The translations under genes and the position numbers were made by a program. From contig JADNYV010000015.1 of NCBI GenBank assembly GCA_015501055.1, positions 248,001 to 312,000 of the forward strand: 64,000 nucleotides of DNA. Reading direction: 5' to 3'. The notes beneath the pieces were generated by a model. That model was not told the origin of the DNA and made no database searches. It saw only the letters and a program-made list of their open reading frames with translations. Every line of letters begins with the position of its first letter. Position 1 is the first letter of the stretch. Origin of the DNA: Mucidula mucida. Lineage: Eukaryota > Basidiomycota > Agaricomycetes > Agaricales > Physalacriaceae. Below are positions 22,020 through 31,081 of this stretch, in pieces.

Positions 22020-22918
22020 TTATGCCCAATTATCGATGAGGGAATCGCGCATCTCGCCAATAACTGCTGTCGAGTCGTGGCCCTGTAGCTTGAACGTCGC
22101 CTCTATGACGCTGATCTCCGTCGCCGTTGTTTCCAGCCCGGTAAACGCACACCAATCGTTCACGACGAGCCCAGCGCCTATCACGTCTGATCCACGGTTC
22201 ACCGTCCCAGCCTACATTGCGCTAATCAGTATTGAAGGAGAGATGACAAGAAACGCGGAGACGTACCACCAAAGGAACTTGTAGCAGACTACTAAGCTCG
22301 TCCTGATCCTGTATGCTCGTTTTTGGGTGGACGAGGCCACCCTGGTTGGTGATCGCGCAATAGCTGCCGACGAGAACGTTGTCCGCGACGGTCTGCCGGA
22401 AGACTTCGACCTTGAGGACATCGGCGATGATCTCCTCCGTTTCGCGGTCGATGTCGGGGTGCACGAGGGCGACGTGGTCGTTGCACGCGATGACATTTCC
22501 GAGCGCTGATAGCCGCTCTTCTACGCGCTGGATGGCGACGGCGTCGGGGAGGGAGTTGCGCAGGTGCTGGAGCTCCTGGTCGGTGGTGGATGAGGGCACT
22601 AGGAGGCCATGGCGGTTTCCTGACATTTTTTTTTTCAATCGGTGTTCAGTATAGCTGTGATGAGGAGGAGAGCGTACCAGCTGTTAACCGCCCTATTATT
22701 CTGGTGCCGCCGATGCTGGTGTGCACGATGGGCACGACGTCGCCGAGCTCGCTCTCAAAGGCGGAGTAGAAGTTGGTACTGCCCTGGATGGCGGCTAGGC
22801 AGTAACTGTTGGTAAGTTTGGCGAAGACGCCGATGTCGCTGCTATTTTCGAATTGGATGCCTGTAAAGCGTATTAAAAATCAGTGGATGAAGGGTGAAAA
22901 TGTCGTACGGGTAGCCAT
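22020..22918 (-). CDS. TIF6: eukaryotic translation initiation factor 6
   Basis: eIF6/Tif6 binds the 60S subunit, prevents premature joining with 40S and is needed for pre-60S biogenesis. Four exons, 22918-22909, 22860-22678, 22619-22267 and 22211-22020, sum to exactly 245 residues, the usual length of the family. Landmarks: [20 protein letters not shown] formed across the first intron, [38 protein letters not shown], then [35 protein letters not shown], and the terminal [20 protein letters not shown]. All introns are short GT-AG. The first exon has only ten coding bases, which automated annotation could miss. It is divergent from the Ras-like gene. Confidence 0.96.
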
Positions 22919-23360
22919 GGATGGGAGGATGTATTCGAAAAAGGTATAAGTTGGTGTTAGGAAAGGGTAAGGAAAGTATGGAAAAGTGTTGAAGGGCGAT
23001 AACAAATTTGTTATCCCCGATCAAGCTGATCTGGTTTCTGGTTTTATTACCATTAAAATTCGGTTCCGTTCACCTCGCTTGACTCAACCTCACTCAGACT
23101 TTCGATGGTCCCACATGCTGTGAACTGGCACCGACGCGCGCATAGCTGGAAGCATTATCGAGTCATTGGATCGGCGGCAGCGTCAATCACGCTCAACACA
23201 AGCTAAACGTCCAGACTATGAGCGTAGAACGCGTCGAGTTCCTCTCTTTGGCAAACATTTCTCTCCAAGACTTAGATCACTAGTATTGCTCTGGACGGTA
23301 ACGGTGACAAAGAAGGAGCAAGAGAATTTGATCCTGGACCTGTATCAAATAACAATCATC
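22919..23360. promoter_or_regulatory. shared divergent promoter region
   Basis: 442 bp between the TIF6 and Ras-like start codons, which face away from each other. No TATA box stands out. The call comes from layout only. Confidence 0.5.
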
Positions 23361-23722
23361 ATGTCGACCTCCATCAAAAGCTACAGAATCATAGTCGTCT
23401 CGCCTTGCGGTATGCCCCAACTTTCCAAAAGGTACTGACTCTGAACACCTCTTCAGATGGAGTGGGCAAGACCTCCTTATGCGGTCGGTTTACTACAGGG
23501 TACTTTACAGAGGCCGAGGTCTACGATCCTTTCCAAGAGTGTTTGACATCCCCGAGTCTTCTCTAGCCCGACATATCTTACGTCTCTGCAGATGAATACC
23601 GCAAGATGTTTTCTGTCGACGGAGAAGAGGTCATTCTCGATATGCTCGATACTCTCTCTGCTGGAGCTACCCGGGCGTTACTTGAAGAAATCCCTGGTCT
23701 CGTAGGTGTCACCAGAAACCAG

Positions 23723-23727
23723 CTTCT
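23723..23727. repeat. target site duplication, left (CTTCT)
   Basis: CTTCT directly outside the left LTR; repeated at 29018-29022. One copy restores the Ras-like frame. Confidence 0.85.
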
Positions 23728-24016
23728 TATTGTAAGAACGATGTGGTAAGTACTCAGTCGACCGCAAGAAGGTAGAACGACTGTATTAGCAGCGTACACA
23801 GTACCTATTGTAAGAACAATGTGGTAAGTACTGTGAATGAGTAAGTATACAATAAGCGAAGGTAGAGGTAAGTAATGGCATACCTCAGTCGACCGCAAGA
23901 AGGTAGAACGACTGAGGTATCCATGAAACGAGAGCTGACTATAAGTAGTTGATCGCACATTAAGCTACATCGGGAAAATGAAATAATGAATGCGTCTCTA
24001 CGCGCCTCCTTCAACA
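23728..24016 (-). repeat. copia 3' LTR (289 bp)
   Basis: Read on the minus strand it starts TGTTGAAGG and ends CTTACAATA. It follows a purine-rich GACCAAGGGGAG. It contains two copies of a module TGTAAGAAC(A/G)ATGTGGTAAG (plus strand, 23731 and 23813) and two of CAGTCGACCGCAAGAAGGTA. Confidence 0.9.
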
Positions 24017-24024
24017 CTCCCCTT
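24017..24024 (-). promoter_or_regulatory. polypurine tract of the copia element
   Basis: AAGGGGAG on the minus strand immediately before the 3' LTR, the expected plus-strand primer. A second copy lies at 28923-28930 outside the 5' LTR. Confidence 0.8.
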
Positions 24025-24034
24025 GGTCCGACGA

Positions 24035-27000
24035 TTACTCATCGACGGACCCAATACCAAGGACTGAGAGATAGCGGTTGTGAGCGTCGCGCGGGAGAGG
24101 CTTCGTGAACATGTCCGCTGGATTCTCTGTGCCACGCACAAAGTTGACCTGGACTTCGCCGGCTTCGACAAGCTCGCGGATGTAATGGTGCTTGATGTCG
24201 ATGTGTTTAACCTTTGAGTGGTTGTGAGTCGTCTTGGTGAGGTCCTGCGAGCCGCGGTTATCGCCGTTGATAATCCCGGGGAACGCCTGTGGGACGTTGG
24301 CCTCACTCAACCAAGCAAACATCCATTTCATCTGCTGCGATGCACGCGCCAACGCAACGTACTCTGCCTCGACCGTAGAGTTTGCAACCGTTTCCTGACG
24401 CTTGGAACTCCAACTGACCGGTGCGCCTGCCATGACGAAGACATGTCCTGACGTTGAGCGACTGGTATCCTTGCATCCCGCAAGGTCCGCGTCAACCCAA
24501 CCTTCAGGTTTGATGCTGCCACCTCGTCGATAAAGCAGACCGTAGCCGAGCGTGTTTGCGATGTAACCGACAGTGTAGAGGAGCGCGCACCAATGTTCCA
24601 TTCCAGGATTAGTTTGGAAGCGGGAAAGCACGCTAACGGCGTATGACAAGTCGGGACGAGTGGCGAGTTGCCCCCACATCATGCATCCAAGTAACCGCTT
24701 GTACGGCTTGTCCTCCATTTCCTTCCGCTCAAACTCAGTCGTTGGCGACATCGCTGAGGTGAGCTTCAGGCCAACGGGAAGAGGAGTAGAGCGTCGTTGG
24801 ATGTCTTCCAAGTCGTGATCAACCAGGACTTTTTGGAAGTAAGCGCGCTGCGAGAGAGTGATGGTACCGGCCTCCAAGTCCTGTACAACCTTCATTCCCA
24901 GCAACCGGTTCTGTCCTGCCACGTCCTTGATGTCCCAAATCTTCGCCAACTCTTCCTTCCGTCTCGTTGCTTCCTCAGCCGTCGTTGATGCACCCCAGAT
25001 GTCGTCCGTGTATGTATCCGTAATTGTATAGCCTGTGTCTGTCCACTTGACGCGAACACATGGATCAGCTCGTGACGCGACATAGTCAAGATCAGAGAAT
25101 GTAGCCTTCAATGTCTTCCACCAGTCGTGCCCGCCCTGCATCATGCCGTAAATTGTCTTCAGCAACCTACATGCCTCCTCCTCCTTTCCTGGAGACACAT
25201 ATCCTTTTGGCTGCTTCATCCAGATCTCTTCCGTCGTGTTGCTGTTTAAGTATGCCGCCTCAAAGTCGATCTGCCAAACGTGGAGCCCCAACTCCACTGC
25301 AATGGCAGCCGTCATTCGAATGGACTCAAGACGCGCAACTGCTGCCCGCGTCTCGTTGTAGTCGACACTGAGAATCTGAGTAAAGCCTTTACCAACTAGG
25401 CGCGCCTTGTCACGTCGCCAGGCACCTTCCCCATCCTTCTTCACATCGTAGACCCACTTGGACTCCATGATGTTTGTATTGGGAGGAGGAACGCCGAGAC
25501 TCCAAGTCCCTTTTCGGCGGTGTGTCTCCATTTCGGCATCCATAGCCGCACGCCAACATGTCTCGTCGAGTTTGATAGCCTCGTTGTATGATATCGGAGC
25601 ATAAAGTCGATCTGGTGAAGAACCCATTAGCGCGATGTAATCGTCTAATTCGGTGGATAGCTTAGACATTGGGTCCCATTTAACATCGGGATCCCAAACA
25701 CCTCGGTCGCGTGTCAAATGAGCGGCACTTGGTTGTTTGCCGTCCATTGCCCAGTCCTCGCCGCGCGCTCTCGCTGCCGCCTCCGTCTCATCAAATGGGA
25801 CGCCAACATGCTCAGGAAGTCCGCGGGGTGATCGCCGAGGCACAGCTGGAGCAGGCACCGGGATCTGCGGAGGTACGACGGGAGCAGTCACCAAAGGAAC
25901 TGACCCTGACTGAGATGTTTCCTCTACGGGCGTGGAACTTGGCAGAGAGATGGGAGTTTTTGACTGGGAATCTGGACCGCTTGGGGCGATGTTGTGTGAG
26001 AGCATCTCCACAGATTCCAAGTCATCAGACTCCCAAATCCTCGCATCATTCTCCTCGACCCGCTTTGAAACACCTTCATCAAAGTCAACATTCCTGGATT
26101 TAAACTGCTCACCTTTCGAATTCACCAGCAAGTAATTCCCGGTACCTGGAGCATAACCGATTAGTCGTGCATTAATACCACGTGCCTCTAGTTTGCTTCC
26201 GCCATCAACTCTCTGACCATTGACCACGGGAGTCTTAGCTGTGCAATAACTTCCCCAGACACGCAAGTGCACCACGCTAACGGGCGTGCGCTTTCCCTCG
26301 AACGTCGCAACGGGAATACGGTCCGGATGACGACTAGTCGGCATGAGGTTTCGTGCATAGACGGCAGCCGCAGCAGCGGCGGCCCAGTACGAGTGGGGTA
26401 AACCAGACTCAGACAGAGCAGTGCGCACGTCCTCGGTGATGGTGCAGATGGCGCGCTCTGCGAGACCGTTCTGCGCAGACGAGTATGGCGCAGATATTTT
26501 GTGGATGATGCCGTGGGATTTGAAGTACGCATCCCACGCATTTGAACTGAACGCGCCGTCTGTTCTGACGCGTTTTACCAGCTTCCCTCCTGATTGACGT
26601 TCAGATTGAACACGATAAGCGTCAAACACCGCAATTGTGGACTCGTCGCTCTTGTCCTTGAGGAAGTCAACAGCTCTGTGGGACGACCCGCTATCGACTA
26701 TGACCATCATGTAGTGGTTCCCACCCACAGACTCGGTCCGGGATGGTCCCCATAGGTCAAACGACGTCAACTCGAGTACGTCGACGTCTGGGTCGGAGTG
26801 TCCATCGAAAGGTTGGGCGTGCATGCGTCCTTCGCGGCAGCTGATACAACGGCCGTCGATGGTGTGGTCTGTGATCTGTAAGTCTGAGACCAGACCTTTA
26901 GTGTGCATTTTCTGAATTTGTTTAGGATCTGCGTGTGCAAAGCGGCGGTGCCATGTCTTCAGGTTGACCGGCCGCGACGTGGATAAATTCGCATGGGCGA

Positions 27001-28503
27001 TGTCCGCATCCAGAACGTACATCCCCGACGATCCACGCCCTTTCAAGATCTCACGACCTCCCTTTCCATCTGTAATGGTTACACCACCCCCCCCAAAGAG
27101 GGCGAAGAGACCGGCACGATCCATTTGGCTAACCGAAATCAGATTGGCTGAGAGAGAGGGAGCATGAAGAGCGTTCGTGAAGGTAAGTTTGACTTTCTTG
27201 CCTTCAAGGAGGAACGTCTTGCTGACAGTTCCTTTCCCAATAATAGCAAACTCTCCCTCGTCAGAGAGAGCTGAGTTTCCCGTCCGGTGCGGGACATTCT
27301 CATATTCCGCGAAATCACCAAGATCGCGGAAGAAGTGGTCGCTTGCACCTGAATCAAGGAAGTTGGTAGACGAGGTGCCGGTGGGGATATGGGTGGCCTT
27401 AGCCGTCATTGCAATGGGGGTGTCAATGATGATCTCGTCAGGAAGAGTGGGAGCGGAGGGATTAAAATCAAGTGGGAAGTACACCACCTCTCCCTTGGAA
27501 ACCTCTTCATCTCCAAGGTTGTCAACCTCCTCCATCGTCGCCCTGGGATACGTATGGGTTTCAATAAACTCGAACGACATGCTCGAGTTACTTGGCTCGG
27601 TACTGCCGCCATCAATGGCGTACAGCACCCGATGGACCTCAATGGGCTCGGTGGGGGTAGGCATAGGCGCATTCGCAAGAGCCGCCTGGGCTTGCTTGCC
27701 AAAGTTGGCGGGGAACTGTCCTTCCTTTCCGCCGCCCGGCCAGTAACAGTTGGCGATCACGTGGCTGGACTTGTTAATCGCCTTGCACTGGGGGTTGGTA
27801 CACAAGCGTTTACTGCTTGTATTCAACGCTGTGGAAGACGCAGGTGTACTACCAGCCGTCATCGTGCTCTTCCCATGGATCAACAGGTGAGCAACAACTT
27901 CTGCAACGTCAGGCGCGCCGTAAAGGAGACCACTAATGCCTTGCCAGCGCGTCTGGCCAATGACCGACCTGACGAGGATGTTCTTCAACTCCTTGTCAGT
28001 TACGACCTTGCCGAGTTCGGTGACGTTGTGGGCTTTGACGTGGATGCCCGAGATGTGGGCTTCCAGCTCTTCGAAGGTGTTACCAGTAAATTTCATGGTG
28101 ATCAGCTCCTCCTCAGCGTGAGAGAGGGCTGCATCGCTTTTGGGTAGACAGGCTGCAATGACAGAGGTCCACGCCTCCGCCGCTGTGCCATCGCGTTTGA
28201 CGCCAAGTCCAATTGGATCGATGATATTGGCGACAACGAGGGAACGGGCGACACCATCGCGATAGATCCACTCCTCACGGGATGGGGCTGTGGAATAGAC
28301 AATGGTGGCTGGGATGGCAGGTGTATTGGGCTGGGTGTGACGATGGGAGGGATTGTGATGGTGCCATCAAGGTAGCCGCGAATTCCTCGACCCGACGCAG
28401 TCTCCTCAATGAGGATCTTGAACGTCGACCAGTTAGACTTGTTGGGCTGAAGCTTCTCGCTGGGGTGCAGCTGCGGGGTGGAAATCATGCCTGACAACGA
28501 CAT
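24035..28503 (-). CDS. copia Gag-Pol polyprotein (frame break in Gag)
   Basis: From ATG 28503 the Gag start reads PNKSNWSTFKILIEE and GRGIRGYLDGTITIPP, then the frame shifts by -1 near 28275 into EEWIYRDGVARSLVVANI, which continues open to the stop at 24035. Domains in order: Gag; a zinc knuckle with unusual spacing (C-x4-C-x7-H-x4-C, CTNPQCKAINKSSHVIANC); protease FLDSGASDHF; GAG-pre-integrase WHRRFAHAD ... CISCREGR; integrase with FDLWGPSRTES, RTDGAFSS and SAQNGLAERAI; RT with FEAAYLNS and active site YTDDIWGAS; RNase H with GWVDADLAGC and STVEAEYVAL, ending KPLPRDAHNRYLSVLG. Apart from the Gag discontinuity the protein is intact for 1353 residues from 28096. The break may be a one-base indel or, less likely, programmed. 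Confidence 0.9.
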
Positions 28504-28620
28504 AGTTACGGTGGTTGCGATGTGGTATAGCGGTAAAGTGGTATGGGGGTTTGGTGTGAGTCGTTTAGATGAATAGATGCTTTGCGGTTGTTCTCGGTTG
28601 ACTGGATATGATTATAGCTC

Positions 28621-28633
28621 GGGGCCCATAACC
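28621..28633 (-). promoter_or_regulatory. copia primer binding site, half-tRNA-iMet type
   Basis: GGTTATGGGCCC directly follows the 5' LTR on the minus strand. It is the complement of the initiator tRNA-Met anticodon stem-loop (GGGCCCATAACC), not of the tRNA 3' end, as in Ty5 and Drosophila copia. Confidence 0.75.
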
Positions 28634-28922
28634 TATTGTAAGAACAATGTGGTAAGTACTCAGTCGACCGCAAGAAGGTAGAACAACTGTATTAGCAGCG
28701 TACACAGTACCTATTGTAAGAACGATGTGGTAAGTACTGTGAATGAGTAAGTATACAATAAGCGAAGGTAGAGGTAAGTAATGGCATACCTCAGTCGACC
28801 GCAAGAAGGTAGAACGACTGAGGTATCCATGAAACGAGAGCTGACTATAAGTAGTTGATCGCACATTAAGCTACATCGGGAAAATAAAATAACGAACGCG
28901 TCTATACGCGCCTCCTTCAACA
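28634..28922 (-). repeat. copia 5' LTR (289 bp)
   Basis: Matches 23728-24016 with about seven differences. An inverted pair ACCTCAGTCG / CGACTGAGGT inside the LTR could form a hairpin with a 10-bp stem. Confidence 0.9.
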
Positions 28923-29017
28923 CTCCCCTTGGTCCGACGATTACTCATCGACGGACCCAATACCAAGGACTGAGAGATAGCGGTTGTGAGCGTCGCGCGG
29001 GAGAGGCTTCGTGAACA
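28923..29017 (-). repeat. extra copy of pol 3' end and polypurine tract outside the 5' LTR
   Basis: These 95 bp match 24017-24111 exactly by eye and include the pol stop codon and polypurine tract. The outer end begins TGTTCACG on the minus strand, sharing its first four bases with the LTR end TGTTGAAG, and abuts the target duplication at 29018. Confidence 0.9.
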
Positions 29018-29022
29018 CTTCT
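29018..29022. repeat. target site duplication, right (CTTCT)
   Basis: Second CTTCT copy, next to the 95-bp extension and not next to an LTR. Confidence 0.85.
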
Positions 29023-29640
29023 TGAGGCCGATGGCTTCATAATTGTCTGCTCCATTGTTAGTTCGGAGGATATGTATGAAGCGATGCTGAGGTTGCCAGA
29101 GAGTTTTCGGAAAACGCTTGGAAACAAGAAGAACGTTCAGTTTGTTATGGTTGGAACCAAGTTGGATCGAGAAGCAGAACGTATTGTACAGAAGGAAGGT
29201 GTGTTCCTATTGTTTACTTATCAGTAGGCTGGAAACTGATCATGTATCCTTGAAGATGTAGTACGCAAGGCTAAGGATCTTGGATGTTCGTATTATGAGG
29301 TCTCTGCGAAAGACGGTGTCAATGTGAATGAACCTTTCTTTGAACTCGTTCGTGAAATAAGAAAGGTGCACTATATAATTGACCTAGCCGTTCTAATATT
29401 GAATTATACAATGAGCCGCCACACACCCATTGACATAAAGCCTCCTGAAGTTGCCGTCTCGCGTTGTTTCCCCAAGTGTTGTTTGATGTGACTGAAGTCT
29501 TAAGATCTGAAATTCCGTGATTAGCATGCCTCTGCACAGATCTACATTATTTTAGCGCACAAATTGAATAAGAATCGCTTGAGCCTCCCCGCCTTGTCCG
29601 AAAAAGGCAAGCCTATCATGTGATTCCCGCCTTCTGTTCA

Positions 29641-31081
29641 ATGACCACCAACAATATGCTGCGACTCTCACGACAGGCGTTGCGCTGGTCTCACCGAGTT
29701 CGCCTGGCCTCGAGAGGGTATACAACAAGCCTGCCAGCGGTCACCAAAATTGAGAAAATTGCGCTGGATAGTATCAAGGTAGCTGGACCATTGTCCTTCG
29801 CGCAGTACATGCAGCTATGCCTGGCGCATCCAACAGACGGATACTACATGAACCCCTCAAATTCCGTGTTTGGAAGGCAGGGCGACTTTATCACGAGTCC
29901 CGAGATTAGCCAGGTATTTGGGGAGGTGCGCCTTTGCGAGCAGCCTCGTGAACGTGGGAGATAACGAGCAACAGCCTAGCTTCTAGGTGTCTGGTTCTCT
30001 CTGCAATGGATGCACGCGGGGAAGCCGCCCGCTGTGAGACTTGTCGAGCTGGGACCGGGAAGAGGCACGCTTATGGCCGATATACTTGCAGTACGCGTGC
30101 CAATTCATACAGTTAGACAACATGTTCACCCAAGTAATAGGCGCTAACATGCTTTGTACCGGAGACGGCAATTACACGCGTTCATCTCGTCGACATCAGC
30201 CCCACAATGCGCCAGTTGCAGGCATCCAAGCTTGCCGGTCGCTGCGAGGTTGTCTGGAACGATGCCATCAACGACATTGAGCCCTCAGACGAGTTCACCA
30301 TGCTCGTCGCGCACGAGTTCTTCGATGCCTTGCCTATAAACATTATTGCGGTATATCTCACCATTGCTGCTATCTTCTGCGCTCATCCGTCACGTAGAAA
30401 CGACCCACGGGCTGGCACGAAGTCAAGATCGACGCAGAGACAACGGAAGAGGCGTATCCGCGTCTTCGCCGGGTTCTCACCCCCACCCCAACTGCCTTGT
30501 CTAATCTCCTTGCCAGCTCATCCCCCCGTTTCGATAAACTCCCCGACGGAGCGCTTCTTGAAGTCTCACAATCGTCATTTAGGACCGCGCGCAAGATTGG
30601 AGAGCTTCTCGCCCCCCAAGGCTGTGCCCTCATAGTGGACTATGGCAGAAAAGGGTCTTATGCTGATTCATTCCGCGCCTTTAAAGATCACAAAATAGTC
30701 GACGTCTTCTCCGATCCCGGTCAATGTGATCTTACCGCCAATGTCGACTTTCGTTACCTCCAGGAAGCTATGGCCGATCTTGGTTCGCATCTACTCTTTT
30801 CCGCCTCTTTCGCTGTTGACCTTTTTGCAGTACCCACACTAGGGCCCATCTCTCAAGCCAAGTTCCTCACTAAAATGGGACTGGAGCCGCGTCTTGAAGC
30901 TTTGAAGAATGCTGCCAAGACGGATGAGCGGAGGGAGGCAATAGAGTCAGCTGCGAAAAGGCTTGTGGACCCCGACGGGATGGGGAAGGAATATCAGGTA
31001 TTGGGCATCACGACAGTTGATGAAGACGCAGCTCTTTATCCATTTGTCGAGTTTCTTGACGACTCGGAATCTTCAGAATAA
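29641..31081 (+). CDS. NDUFAF7: NDUFAF7/MidA-type mitochondrial protein arginine methyltransferase
   Basis: SAM-dependent methyltransferase of the DUF185 family; in animals it methylates NDUFS2 and is needed for complex I assembly. Four exons can be traced: 29641-29925, 29980-30090, about 30168-30350 and about 30399-31081. The N-terminus (MLRLSRQALRWSHRVRLASR) is an Arg-rich, Ser-rich mitochondrial targeting peptide. Family blocks: GPLSFAQYMQLCLAHPTDGY, FGRQGDFITSPEISQVFGE, the SAM loop VELGPGRGTLMADIL, VHLVDISPTMRQLQ, AHEFFDALPINII, GWHEV, IVDYGRKGSYADSFRAFKDH, PGQCDLTANVDF, and the terminal FLTKMGLEPRLEAL. The ATG at 29641 is preferred to the non-ATG opening at 29620. A second Met at 29656 is also possible. 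The acceptor of exon 3 (CCGGAG) is unusual for an AG site and should be confirmed. It starts 150 bp after the Ras-like gene. Confidence 0.9.

Larger units (their letters stand above)
23728..29017 (-). mobile_element. Ty1/copia LTR retrotransposon with 5' extension
   Basis: Complete copia element read on the minus strand: 5' LTR 28922-28634, primer binding site 28633-28621, gag-pol, polypurine tract 24024-24017, 3' LTR 24016-23728. Beyond the 5' LTR the inserted DNA continues for 95 bp (28923-29017) that duplicate the end of pol and the polypurine tract (24017-24111). The whole unit is flanked by CTTCT. The two LTRs differ at about seven positions in 289, six of them transitions, so the insertion is fairly young but not brand new. 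Protease, integrase, RT and RNase H precede one another in the copia order (integrase before RT). Confidence 0.92.
23361..29491 (+). pseudogene. divergent Ras-like small GTPase, split by a copia element
   Basis: Left part 23361-23727 and right part 29023-29491 read as one GTPase when the retroelement and one 5-bp target copy are ignored; the reading frame joins cleanly at NQLLEADGF. Left exons give YRIIVVSPCD, a P-loop GVGKTSL, GRFTTGYFTEAEVYDPF as switch I region, and VDGEEVILDMLDT. The right part has GFIIVCSIVSSEDMYEAM, the base-specificity motif VGTKLD, and VSAKDGVN; it ends in CCLM, a CaaX prenylation box predicting farnesylation and membrane attachment. Deviations from Ras: the first P-loop Gly is Pro (PCDGVGKT), and the DTAGQ motif reads DTLSAG. 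All introns are short GT-AG. With the insertion the gene cannot make a full protein unless the element is spliced out, so it is probably inactive in this allele. Confidence 0.78.

Noticed and set aside
23731..24016. Copia LTR as 286 bp with TG...CA ends
   Set aside because: Both LTR copies share three further bases (ATA on the minus strand), and only the 289-bp limit leaves a clean 5-bp target duplication and a primer site directly next to the LTR.
24218..28147. Many plus-strand frames opposite the copia polyprotein
   Set aside because: They are antisense shadows of a long domain-bearing minus-strand frame.
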